Shown piece after piece: positions 34,390-44,329 of a stretch of DNA of 64,000 nucleotides. Source of the stretch: Dipteris shenzhenensis (taxonomy: Eukaryota > Polypodiophyta > Polypodiopsida > Gleicheniales); assembly GCA_047967505.1 (NCBI GenBank), contig CM106540.1. One strand, 5' to 3'. Below the pieces are notes generated by a model, which searched no databases, had not been told where the DNA came from, and saw nothing but the letters and a program-made list of their open reading frames with translations. Position 1 is the first letter of the stretch. Every line of letters starts with the position of its first letter. The position numbers and the translations under genes were made by a program.

Positions 34390-34790
34390 ATGAGTTGTAA
34401 ATGTCAAAACTCTGTGTAGCATCTAAAAGCACGTCTAACACAGCATCGGTATTGTGGGAACACATCTGTAGGCATGTCTAAAACATAGTGTAGATGTGTT
34501 GATAGATGCACATTTAGACACACTTTTAGATGTGCTTTTAGACACGTGTTTAGACACGCTTTTAAACATGCAGACTATGAGCTAATTTTGGAACCTACTT
34601 TTAGTGCGTTTTCTTTCGTTCACATACTTTTAGAACACACAAGAAAAATTATCGTAGCACATCTATAGACACGTCTAACCTCCGTCTAACAGCATGTCTA
34701 CAAGCGTGGCTATCTATTTTTTCAAAAATTAGACATGCTGTTTGACGCATCTATAGACACGCTCTGACAGATGCCTTTTTGAAGGAAACT
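34390..34790. repeat. CACTA subterminal repeats (copy 1)
   Basis: Many direct and inverted copies of TCTAGACACGTCTA-like words (TTAGACACG, GTCTAAAAGC, TCTATAGACACG). In CACTA elements such repeats bind the second element protein near the ends. The matching block in copy 2 is at 36895-37012. Confidence 0.75.
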
Positions 34791-35590
34791 GAAAAGGACA
34801 TGCGCCCGACCCCAAATAGAACAACACTGGTATCAAAAACATCCCTTCCCTGCATACGACAAAGGACGAATCCAAAGAGAGCAACTTCCAAAGAAGCTTA
34901 CCTTGGATAGAGGTATGGAAGCTTCTTGTCCTTCTTCAAAGCTGCTTCTCTTTCTTCTCTTCCTTGTTCACCCTCTTCTCTTGTATGGTTGGGGATGACT
35001 GATGGAAAGAGGGCATGCATGATGGAAAGACGGCATGCTCAATGGTAATCTTCTTCTTTTCTTTTCTTCAGTTCATCATGTGGCCAGGAAGCTCTTTGGT
35101 CTCACTTGATCTTCGGGATGCCATCTTTCGAGAAGTATATAACATTTTGGGGCACCTTCCCACTCTTGGGGAGTTATCCAGATACATGATAGGTACTCTA
35201 AACACCCCCCACAAGTTGGCAGTATAAACTTCAAACCACCCCACCACCACACTAGCTGAGATTACCCGAGTGGAGTCGAGATAGCCCAGCCGACTACAGA
35301 GCTATGCCCCTTCTCCTCCCTAAGGTTAGGAGGCCCTTCTGCCTCGTAGTGCCACCAGCGTACTCCCATGCAGTCAAGAGTCACTTCTCCAACTACAAGT
35401 GGTGAGCGTACTCCCGGGTAGTCGAGAGTCGCTTCTCTAGCTACGAGTGGCTAGCGTACTAGCTTGACACGATAGGACAGTAGGCATAGTAGCAGGGAGA
35501 GCAGTGGGGGATGCATGGCATAGTGCTTAAGGGGTTAATGGTGGGGGCGGGGATGTCTGAGGCATCTTGATGGATGCATGAGGGAAGGAC
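34791..35590. other. CACTA copy 1 tail and spacer
   Basis: Holds CTTTTCTTC-rich sequence (34940-35080) and a GC-richer block with two copies of a TACTCCC-GTAGTCGAGAGTC-like word (35370-35440), also seen near 37930-38000. No gene seen. Confidence 0.5.
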
Positions 35591-35645
35591 ATCATGGCCT
35601 TCATGCACTCTATAATTGCTAACAACTATAGAGGCATCAGATTTC

Positions 35646-36866
35646 TCACTTTTGTTTCACCGCCACCATCTCTAGCTTTGATAACCTCCATGGCGCATGA
35701 GGTAAAAAGACACACCCATTTGGCCTCCCTTGTGGCCAAGCCTCATGCATCCTCCCTGTGGTGCATAGATCCTCCCTTATGCCTACAGAATCTTGTGTCC
35801 CATTCAAATGTTCCCAAATGGTAGATGCCACATTCTTGAAGATATGCATGGGATCAAGCAAGTGATTGATCTTGAGGTGGGACCAATATGGTAGTCGTCG
35901 ATAAAAGATGGATTATCTAAATAAAAGTTGGTGTTAGCATGCAATCTTTATTTCCATTCAATATAGCACATAATAGTTACAAACCCTTATCGGTTCACAC
36001 CAGTTGCCATCGGTTGATCGATGGGAGGAATGCCATGACATGAGCTCTACAATGGATTTGCACTTGAACATATGTTGGATGCGAGGGATTATGGGAAAAT
36101 GTCGCATATCCTTACGAGGCACATCCAAAGTTTTAAGATCTGCTCTATATCTTGCCTCTCCACATGTAGGACACTCTCTTGTATCCTTATGTGGTCCACG
36201 AAATAGAATGCAATCGTTGACGCATGCATGGATGCGCTTGTAATCTAATCCTAAATCTTTTGTTGCGGAACTCTTAAAAGTAGCAGCAAAATGTTTGCTC
36301 AAGAGTGTCACAGAAGCAAGAGAGGTCACATGTTGCCTTGCCATATCTCTTGAGGTCGGTAATTTATTCTCCCTTGGAAGCATTTTTCACAATAGCTTGC
36401 ACGTGGAGACCATAAATGAGAAAAAGCATTCGAGTAATTGACCCACTAGCACAATTCACCATGTTTGCAAAATAGACTTTAAATCTTACTTGAGTAATGG
36501 ATTCAAACTTGCATTGCTCCATCCATAGGTGGTCTGCAAGTTTAGTAACTCAAGGGAGGCACATAGAAAAGAGAATGTGCACCCCTCAAACAGTGGAGTC
36601 AATGCTGCTGTAAAAACATCGTCCTACTCCATACTATCATCCCTACCTGAGGATTGGTGGACATATAAATCCTGCACCATATCATCAAACACCTCCTCCT
36701 CGATGGCCTCATGAGGTAATGGTAGAGGGCTACTATCACCATTACTCCATGCATTCGTAACGGTCCCTCTTGAAGATCCCACCTCATATCGCCAACGCTT
36801 CGCCTCTTCAGGATGAGTATACGGCAACATATGTGTACTAATGTTGTTCTTTTTGGGATTGGGCAC
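35646..36866 (-). pseudogene. TNP2-type CACTA transposase fragments (copy 2)
   Basis: Minus strand, in order: IEEEVFDDMVQDLYVHQSS; LFEGCTFSFL with SLELLNLQTTYGWSNASL; LGLDYKRIHACVNDCILF followed by ECPTCGEARY; HFPIIPRIQHMFKCKSIVEL. Then, after a gap, LPYWSHLKINHLLDPMHIFK (about 35820-35900), the conserved 'RHnLDvMHieKNv' region. The order matches TNP2, but sequence between RVCNYY (about 35965) and the LDPMHI block is deleted and several stops are present. Cys pairs (ACVNDC, CPTC) typical of the family are intact. Confidence 0.85.
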
Positions 36867-36894
36867 ATGTCCTTTTCAATTTCTTTCAGAAAGG

Positions 36895-37012
36895 CATCTG
36901 TCGGAGTGCGTCTATAGATGCATCAAATAGTGCGTCTAACAGCGCATCTAATTTTTGGAAAAATAGACAGCCACGCTTGTAGACGCATCTATAGACACAC
37001 TACGATAGTTTT
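36895..37012. repeat. CACTA subterminal repeats (copy 2)
   Basis: Contains GCGTCTATAGATGC, GCGTCTAACAGCGCATCTA and GACGCATCTATAGACAC, direct and inverted versions of one word shared with 34390-34790. Confidence 0.75.
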
Positions 37013-37016
37013 TCTT

Positions 37017-37265
37017 GTGTGTTCTTCCCTTTCCCCTTCCCCTTCCCCTTCCCCTTCCTTTTCCTTCTCTTTCCCTTTCCCTTCCCCTTTCCCTTCCCCT
37101 TCCAAGAAAGGGATTGCATGAATGATGGAAATAAGTGATTGCATGAATGAAGAAAGGGATTGCATGAATGATAGAAAAGGATTGCATGAATGAAGAAAGG
37201 CATTGTAGTCGTGAGGAAATAAGGGATTGCATGAGTGATGATAATAAGTGATTGCATGAGAACGA
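37017..37265. repeat. CCTTCCC tract and GGGATTGCATGAATGA minisatellite
   Basis: A pyrimidine tract (37020-37105) is followed by about six degenerate 20-30 bp units containing GATTGCATGAATGA. Confidence 0.85.
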
Positions 37266-37339
37266 GTCCAAGAAAGAGGAAAACTGGACTGAAGCATGAG
37301 GGTGGGATAAAGAAAGAGGGCATGCATGATGGAGCATTC

Positions 37340-37612
37340 TTCTTGCCTCTTTTTTCCTCTCATTTTCTCTCTTTTCTACTCTCTTTCCTTCTCTTTTCTC
37401 CTCTCTTTTTCTCTCTTATCTCCTCTCTTTTTTCTCCTCTCTTTTCCTCTCTTTTCTCATCTCTTTCCTTCTCTCTTTTTCTCTCTTTTATCCTCACTTT
37501 CCTTTCTTTTTCCTTCTCTCTTTTATCCTCTCTTTCCCTCTTTTGCTCCTCTCTTTTCTCCTTTTTCTCCTCTCTTTTTTCCTCTTTTTTCTCCTCTGTT
37601 TTCTTCAGTTCA
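37340..37612. repeat. polypyrimidine (CTCTTTTCTC)n tract
   Basis: Almost pure CT sequence on the plus strand. Ser/Phe/Leu-rich open frames here are artefacts. Confidence 0.93.
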
Positions 37613-38005
37613 TCATGGAAAGAGGGGATGCTCGATAGTAATCTTCTTCTTTTCTTTTCTTCAGTTCATCATGTGGCCAGGAAGCTCTTCAGCATCGCTT
37701 GATCTTTGGGATGCCATCTTTTGGGAGTTATATAACATTTTGGGGCACCCTCCCTCTCTTAGGGAGTATACACATACATGACGGAGTCAGTAGTACAAAC
37801 TCCAAACCACCCCAACCCCAAACCAGCTGAGATTACTCTAGTGGATTCGAGACAGCCCAACCGGCTACAGAGCTGATCCCCTTCTCTACCCCTATAGTCA
37901 GGAGTCCTTTCTTCCTTGTAGAGCTTCTGGCATACTCCCGTGCAGTCGAGAGTCGATTCTCTAGTTACTACGAGTGGCCAGCATACTCCCGTGCAGTCGA
38001 GAGTC

Positions 38006-38240
38006 CACTACTACACGCGGGCACTATTCCGATGCTTAAGCACCAACGTTTAGCATGCGTGGGGTGCTAATCATCGGTATCAAAGCAAGATTTGTTAATG
38101 TCGCTATATAGCAACTTTAGACAAGCGTTGCTATATAGTGACATTTAAAGAGCGTCGCTATATAGCGACACTTATTAGACTTGTGAATGGTCATTCTATA
38201 GCGACACTGAGCTATAGTGACATTTTACAGAGAGTGTTTT
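38006..38240 (+). mobile_element. CACTA transposon terminus with subterminal repeats
   Basis: It begins CACTACTACACGCGGGC, the hallmark CACTA end. It is followed by four or five copies of a GTCGCTATATAGCGAC-like palindromic word (TGTCGCTATATAGC, GCGTTGCTATATAGTG, GCGTCGCTATATAGCGAC, TATAGCGACACTG). The other end (TAGTG) and a transposase are not found; sequence turns into a gypsy remnant after about 38240, so only one end remains. Confidence 0.75.
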
Positions 38241-38329
38241 TTCCCATACCAACCTTAAAAGATAGTTTTTCCCAATGACAAGTTTTTGCAATAATTGCTA
38301 TAGTTTGAAATTAAATGATTCTTTTGGTG

Positions 38330-38930
38330 AAATTCAGTGCTCTACATCCACTCTTAGGCTTCCGGTAACAAAATTCATTGGAACTATAGCCTCACACTAT
38401 AGACCAGCCTGAAATGGTGTCAAACTTGTGGCTACTTTGTAGGCTATTCTTAATGCCAATAGAGCTCAATCTAGTTTCTAATCCCAATCAGTGGGATTGT
38501 CTACCACCACTGTCCTCCTGAATATCTTCTTCATAATTGTTTTTGTACTTTCAGGCTGACCATTTCCTTGAGGGTAATAAGCTATTGAATTTTTGTGTAG
38601 CATCATGTGGAGCTTTGTAATTTTCCCAATTGTTTTGTTGATGAACTATGCTTTCCCTCTGTCTGATACTATTTCAATAGGCACACCAAACCTTGTGATG
38701 ATATTATGATATAAGAAGTATGGAGCAGTTCTTGCCTTATTATCCTTGAGGGCTACTGCTTCCACCCATTTTGTGCAATAATCAATTACATCAAGTATGT
38801 ACTGGTTGCATGTATATTTTTCTACTCATTTGATAGGGCCTACAACGTCTAGCCCCCATTTTTTAAAAGATTCTAGTGCTAGGATGGGCTGATGTGCCAT
38901 CTTGTCACATCCAGTGGCCTATCATCTCTT
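38330..38930 (-). pseudogene. Ty3/Gypsy integrase fragment
   Basis: Minus strand: HQPILALESFKKWGLDVVGP (38840-38900), then VIDYCTKWVEAVALKDNKA, FGVPIEIVSDRGKA-stop-F and YYPQGNGQPESTK. This is the gypsy integrase core with its first Asp (LDVVGP), second Asp (SDRG) and Glu (QPES). The C-terminal side (SISPKE-like) ends near 38330. In-frame stops interrupt it. Confidence 0.85.
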
Positions 38931-38959
38931 TGGAGCCTCTGATTTAGATTCTTCTATTT

Positions 38960-39690
38960 ATGTGCATAGTCCTCCACCAATAGGTCTTTTTGTTTGATAT
39001 TTCATAGCATTTTTTGAACTTCGGTGTTTTTTCTTTTCTAAATCTACTGAGGAATAAGACTTTTAAGGCATCATAATCTGTAAAGGTTGCAAGACCATAT
39101 TGCATAAATGAAGTCATTGCCTTACCTTCAAGAGTAGCTACAAATCACTCTTTCTTTACTGCATCAGGTAGAGCTCCAAATCCACTAGCCGTCCAATGGG
39201 TCTCAAACTATTCGATATGACCATTTGGATCTTGTACTATCTTTCCCTCAAACTTTGCTACTTTGACCAAGGGGTTCTGCTTCCTAAGATCTTGGAGAAT
39301 AGGTGTCTTCTTTTTGGGCTGAGCTGGCAAGGGATTGTAGTTGATTTGTCTTCTAGCTGCAATGAATAAGTTTGCAGCTAGATGTGTTCCCACGGTGGTT
39401 CTGAGAAATGTCTAATGTTGTAGCAAGCTTCGTCAACTTCATGCTTGTTTCTTTTAGTGGCTTGGAGTCTTTGCTGATCTACTGATAGTGTTGACTACTA
39501 TCTGATTGCTTGTTGGATCTTTTCCATATTTTCTCTTTCCTCTTCTTTTGTTTGTTGATTATCGACTCATCTGCTTCCTAATTCGTGTTGCTCTTTGGCT
39601 TGTTTGCGAGTCTCTGTGCGGCGAAATGAAGTTGTATCTTTGTTTTTTTCTTTTGTCCTTGAGTTGTTGTTGTTGTAGTACCAATTGTAT
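38960..39690 (-). pseudogene. Ty3/Gypsy gag fragment joined directly to integrase
   Basis: Minus strand: VAKFEGKIVQDPNGHIE (39208 region), then FGALPDAVKKE, ATLEGKAMTSFMQYGL and YDALKVLFLSRFRKEK. This is a gypsy Gag capsid-type domain. It is followed within about 50 bp by integrase (38930), so protease, RT and RNase H are missing. The N-terminal part is cut at 39694 by Copia E. Confidence 0.8.
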
Positions 39691-39694
39691 CCTT

Positions 39695-40311
39695 TGTTAG
39701 ATATGCTCAATGCCCCACCATCCTAGTAACCACCAATGGTCCAAGGTGCTCAAGTTGTAAGGCCCCCATATGAGGAGAAGCCATGTGTGAGCCCAAGACA
39801 CTAGATGGATCCTGACTTGCATGTTAGGCGAGGTTTATCAATGAGACCGTTGATGGTAGAAAGGTGATTGTGTGGGAGCCCCTTATTGTTGCTGGGGCCT
39901 GGGGGCCAGTTGGCCCCCAGCTGGGGGGTCCTAAGGAATATTCCCAAGATATTCCATGGACAACTAGTCGGTTCCACCGACTAGGTTGATTGGTCAGCTC
40001 CACCGACTAGGTCGACTGGTCGATTCCACCGACTATGTTGATCCGACTACTGCCCTCATAGCTATAAAGAGACGACCTCCCCAGTCCATTGTATCAGATT
40101 CGTTCATATCAAATCAGATCTTCTAGCTAGTAGCTCTTCACCTAGTATCTATCTAGATCGCCATCTAAGCTCCACTGTGGGAGCGCATGGGTGGACGAAG
40201 CCATCATCTATACTACATTAGTATTGAAGGAAAAGTTTGTTTCTCTCCAGTTTGTTGTGTACTCTCTATTCTTTGTTCAGTTTTTGTTCCACTGTGCCGT
40301 GCAATTTAACA
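39695..40311 (+). repeat. Copia E 5' LTR
   Basis: It begins TGTTAGATATGCTC, ends CAATTTAACA, and has GCTATAAAGAG near 40060 as TATA box. At 617 bp, it shares the internal block CCCCCATATGAGGAGAA with Copia A LTRs though the rest differs. Confidence 0.9.
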
Positions 40312-40323
40312 TGGTATCAGAGC
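40312..40323 (+). promoter_or_regulatory. Copia E primer-binding site
   Basis: TGGTATCAGAGC directly follows the LTR; complementary to plant initiator Met tRNA. Confidence 0.92.
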
Positions 40324-40385
40324 CTAGGCGGCTCTAAGGATCGAAGAATAGAAGAGAGGCGAGGGCTTCAATAGCATATGGAGTG

Positions 40386-41930
40386 ATGGCAATAGGAAGC
40401 GGCTCCACAGGAAGCGACTCGAGTTCAGCAGCTGCTGCTACACCAACAATTCAGGTGTTAAGAATTCGCCCACTAGCATTCATTGAAGGCAAGCTAGGTG
40501 GTACAAACTATACTCTATGGAAGTTTAATATTACTGCTATTCTGGATTCATATGAGCTTCTGGAGACAGTACTGGGGACTGCCACAAGGAACCCTCGACC
40601 CAGCAAATTCGGGGAGTATGATACCTCCTAATGTCTACCTTCTACGAGCTTGGAAACACAGGAACGTAGATGCTCTATGTGCCTTGGTTACAAGTACTAC
40701 TGATAGTGTTTGACCTTGATTCAGCACACATCTAAGGCAACTGTGGCCTGGAACATATTGAAGAGTCAGTATGAGATGCAGAATCAGACAAGGATCCAGA
40801 ACTTAGAGAATCAGCTTGCAACAGAGAAGTTCAATGAAGGAGAGACAACGGAGGTGTTCATAACCCGAATCAAAAATCTGTGTGACTAGATGGCTGGTGC
40901 TGGGATACAAAAGACTAGCGAAGAGCTAGCTCAGTGGTGTCTCCAGATATGTCTACCAAGGTCTGATGGACTGGTAACAGTGCTTAACACTCAGGTGAGA
41001 CCCCAACCATTGTCATTTGAGGAGTTTTGTGCTTTACTTATAGAGGAGGAATTGAGGCTTAAAGCTCGAGATGGAGGCGGCAATGGGGATGCTGCTTTCT
41101 CTGCTACTACGAAAGGAAAAGGTGGTTCCTCCGCTAAAGGTGAGTCCTCTACTAGTGGTGACAAAACGAAGAAGGGCGGCAATAAGAAGTTTTAGGGAGA
41201 ATGCTTCTACTGTAAAAAGAAGGGCCATATGATTGTACATTGCCGGGTCAAGAAAGCAGATGAAAAGAATGGTATCCTAAAGAAGATAGATAAGGGGAAA
41301 GAGATAGCTAACATAGCGAAAGCAGAGTTGGATCTATTTTTGGCCATTGAGGAAGAGTGTTCCTCGGTTCAAGAAGCTTCAACCATTGATTCATGGGTGT
41401 TGGATAGTGGTGCCTCCCGTCACATGACCTACAAGAAGGGTCTATATTGTTCCATGCAACCTCTATAGGAACCCATCACTGTGACGGTTAGTAATAATGC
41501 AAAATGCTGTGTTGAGGGTATAGGTACAGTTTCATTTGTTTCTGTGAATGGAGATGTTAAGAAACTATCTAATGTGTTGTATGTTCCACAAATCAAGAGA
41601 AATTTGCTATCAGTTGCTTCCATACTGACCTTGACCATGAGGTCAGGTTCGACAAGATAGGAGCAAAAATTCTGGATAGTGCAAGCAATCTTGTTGGCAC
41701 AGGAGTAAGGAGGAACAACCTATATGAGCTAAGTGCTCTTACAGCCACCGCTGGAGTGGGTAAAAGCAGACTTTGGCATGAAAGATTCGGCCACATCGGA
41801 TTTGTAGTGCTGAAGGAGATGCAGAAGCAAGGTATGGTTTTTGACTTAACTGTAGTCACAGAAATCAAAGAACCATGTGAAGCTTGCATGATGGGCAAGC
41901 AATAGAGAAAGGCATTCCCACATGCGTACC
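40386..41930 (+). pseudogene. Copia E gag, protease and pre-integrase region
   Basis: Gag starts at ATG 40386 (MAIGSGSTGSD), with a UBN2-like region (LGGTNYTLWKFN; TRIKNLCD). A frameshift lies near 40615. The knuckle CFYCKKKGHMIVHC is intact at 41202-41243. Protease shows WVLDSGASRHMT near 41397. The pre-integrase domain (LWHERFGHI) lies near 41770. Stops are all TAG where Gln fits: after NLCD (40890), after KKF (41195), after MQPL (41468), after MGKQ (about 41905). Confidence 0.9.
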
Positions 41931-42298
41931 TAGGGCTGGCATCGCAAATCTCCTCACAGACTCTCCTCACAACTTGTTTCAAATCTTTCGCTGACTTGTA
42001 AGCATTCAACAACTCTTCTTTTCTCTCTTGGCTTTCCTCATCTTCACCATTTTTTTCAATACAGCTTCTAGCCACCGCCATATCCTGTACGAAAATTTAA
42101 CTCGTTCGCATAAGAAGTATGTGATTAAAAGAAGCAAAAAAGAAAGCTAAGGATATTCACCTCTTCTGCTGAGTTCAAATCAAGCAGCCATGTGTGTAAC
42201 ATATCCTCCTCGAATGATTTTCCCTTCATTGGTCCATACAAAAGAGATCTAAGACAGAATTTGAGTTCAGTAAATGAAGTCGGGTAGTAAGTAGTCAT
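41931..42298 (-). pseudogene. 5' fragment of an unrecognised two-exon gene
   Basis: Minus strand. Exon 1 (42298-42161) is exactly 46 codons from ATG (MTTYYPTSFTELKF to DLNSAEE). It ends GAAGAG before GTGAAT. Exon 2 (42084 to about 41931) follows CGTACAG and keeps frame (DMAVARSCIEKNGEDEESQE; LKQVVRRVCEEICDA). The intron (42085-42160, 76 bp, phase 0) is clean GT-AG. The product is acidic and helical, rich in Lys/Glu. It is cut at 41930 by the junction to Copia E. Upstream lies CT-rich leader-like sequence. I do not recognise the family. Confidence 0.55.
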
Positions 42299-43060
42299 TG
42301 TCTTAGAGGGAAAGTGGGAGAAGGAGAGTGAGGGAGCAATAGTGAGGGATGCACAGTGAGCTTCCCCTCCTTCAAGAGTGATAGAAAGTGAGGGAAGACG
42401 TAAAGTGAAAGATGAATACAAGTTAATCAGAAGGACTAGGATGTAAGAAATAAGAGAGTGTTTGTGGAAGGACTATGATGGAAGATTACAAGTGCACTAA
42501 GGCATGATGTGTTCGCTATGATAAGGATAAGGGTTGGAATAAAGTGAGAGAAGCATTGGAAATGCTCTATTTTAAGTGAGTGGAGACTGTCCAACTGAAT
42601 AAAATTTTGCAGAGCATTGGGAATGCTGTACTTTAAGTGAGTGGAGCATTGGGAATTGATACTTTGCCGTGAAATATATTACAAATATTACATCATCACA
42701 TATTCATATCAAAATTCTCATCACAGAGGTTATTTTTCTTAATAATCACATCATCACACATTCATATCATAAAATTGTGTGCATGAAATAAATATATAAA
42801 TATCATGACCAAATGCCACTTAAGTCAGAAATTGGTGTATAATCAACAAAAACTACATCATGATTCATACATTGCAACAAATACATGTCAACCATAATAT
42901 TCATGGAGTAAACAACATCATGAGAATATGCTCCTCATGCATATATACAAACACAACATCATACATGCATCACAACTCTTCTGATGCTTCTAGTGGAGAC
43001 TGTGGCAACTCTTATGATGCTTCAATGGAGGCTGTGGTGCTCTAGATGTACACTCAGTCT
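42299..43060. other. spacer between two minus-strand gene segments
   Basis: Contains a short direct repeat (GCATTGGGAATGCT/TTTAAGTGAGTGGAG, around 42560-42650) and AT-rich sequence. It would hold the 5' flank of the gene at left and the 3' end of the Ulp1-like gene at right. Confidence 0.35.
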
Positions 43061-44329
43061 CTACTTCTTCTCTGTAGTATGTAGTGCTTTAGGAGTAGAC
43101 TCAGTATCCTCTTCCTTAAATGCAAGCAGAGGCTGTGGCAACTCTTCTAATGCTTCCAGTGGAGGCTGTGGTGCTGTAGGTGTACACTGGGTCTCTACTT
43201 CTTCTGTAGTGTGCAGTGCTTTCACAGTAGACTCAGTCTCCTCTTCCTTAAATGCAAGCTCTGATATTGCTTCAGTTGCACATTGTATTCTAATGGCAGC
43301 AATTAGGTCTAGAATGATTTCAGCCCTAAATAATTGTATATCCTCCTCTGAATATTTGAGCTCCAAAGAGTCTTTCGATGAGATCTATGGCTTAAGTGAG
43401 AAAATTTCTTTGAAAATCAACATGCAGTTGTAGGCAACTCTCCACCCACAACTATGCCCATCTTCCTGCTCTACTACTAAATGCTTTTGGAAGTCTACCG
43501 AGTCTTTGTACTATCCTATTTCTCTGATAGAAAATACCAACTTCTCAATCGACCTGCTCATCATGACATATTTAAAAAACTTAGTGTGTCTATTACATAA
43601 GGTACATAATATAGAAGTAACAACAGATTAATAGAATACTTACGTTTGCACTGAGCCATGAAAGCCTGCAATTGAGTTAACAAACCAACAATAGTTGTCT
43701 TCAAGGTCCCAAACCACCAGACTCCAATGTTCCCTACACGAATAATTAAGAACCATTATTATTTAACACAATGTTGCCATTATAAGATGGAAATAAAGGT
43801 TTCCATGATACTTACATCTCGTGATATGCCATAAATAGGACTTGCACGCAATTTAAATGTAAAGGCTATAACCATTTACAAACATTGGCTATTGTCTTTC
43901 TCCTATCGCTAAGTATAGGAGAAAGGAGGGAATCCAACATATACACACGGTTTTGTACAGCTCTACCAAATCGTGAGATAACTATACTGCACCAACAAAT
44001 AAATGAATATTAGCTTATTAGATTTAATCAAAATATTGAATTATCAAGCAGAGAAAAAGTTTGTATCAAACCTAAGAATGGCCATCATAACGTTGTTATT
44101 GACCTCATTTGAAGCTCTAGAGAGGATTGAAATCTCCTCTCCCCCAAATTCAAGATACTGAGGTCTATGTTGAATTATAACCCTAACATTAAAAGAGCTT
44201 CCCAATTCTTCCAATGAAGCCATGTTTATAGAGTTGAGGTCTTCTATCCCCTTTGACTCTTTGACGGCATTCATTTCGCACTCCTCTGAGTCATTATCTA
44301 TTTGCCTTGTGGGAGGGTCCATAATGTTG
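43061..44329 (-). pseudogene. Ulp1-like module 3 and C-terminal tail
   Basis: Exons: up to 44072 (SSFNVRVIIQHRPQYLEFGG), 43986-43816 (VQNRVYMLDSLLS; in-frame TAG after KWL), 43733-43644 (EHWSLVVWDLEDNYCWFVNS), 43553-43061. The last exon has a TAG after REIG, the Cys motif EQEDGHSCGWRVAYNCML, a TAG after SLKP, and an acidic tail with a 30-residue near-repeat (LAFKEEETEST / LAFKEEDTEST). All splice sites are GT-AG. Catalytic His and Cys are present; Asn replaces Asp, as in the other modules. Confidence 0.78.

Larger units (their letters stand above)
33241..35590 (-). mobile_element. CACTA (En/Spm-like) remnant, tandem copy 1
   Basis: It consists of minus-strand TNP2 transposase pieces (33245-34085), subterminal repeats (34390-34790) and a tail (about 35000-35480) resembling 37600-38005 of copy 2. 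The two copies lie head to tail about 2.6 kb apart. Confidence 0.7.
35591..38005 (-). mobile_element. CACTA (En/Spm-like) remnant, tandem copy 2
   Basis: Same order as copy 1: TNP2 pieces (35646-36866), subterminal repeats (36895-37012), pyrimidine-rich spacer and tail. It keeps more of the transposase than copy 1. It ends where a different CACTA terminus starts at 38006. Confidence 0.7.
39695..41930 (+). mobile_element. Copia E: 5' half of a Copia element
   Basis: It carries a 5' LTR, primer-binding site, gag, protease and GAG-pre-integrase and stops abruptly near 41930 in the HxKAFPHA linker, where minus-strand gene sequence begins. No 3' LTR is seen in the window. Confidence 0.9.

Noticed and set aside
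38006-39690. Gypsy gag-integrase block as cargo of the CACTA element
   Set aside because: Only one CACTA end is visible and no partner terminus was found right of the gypsy piece, so the association is unproven.
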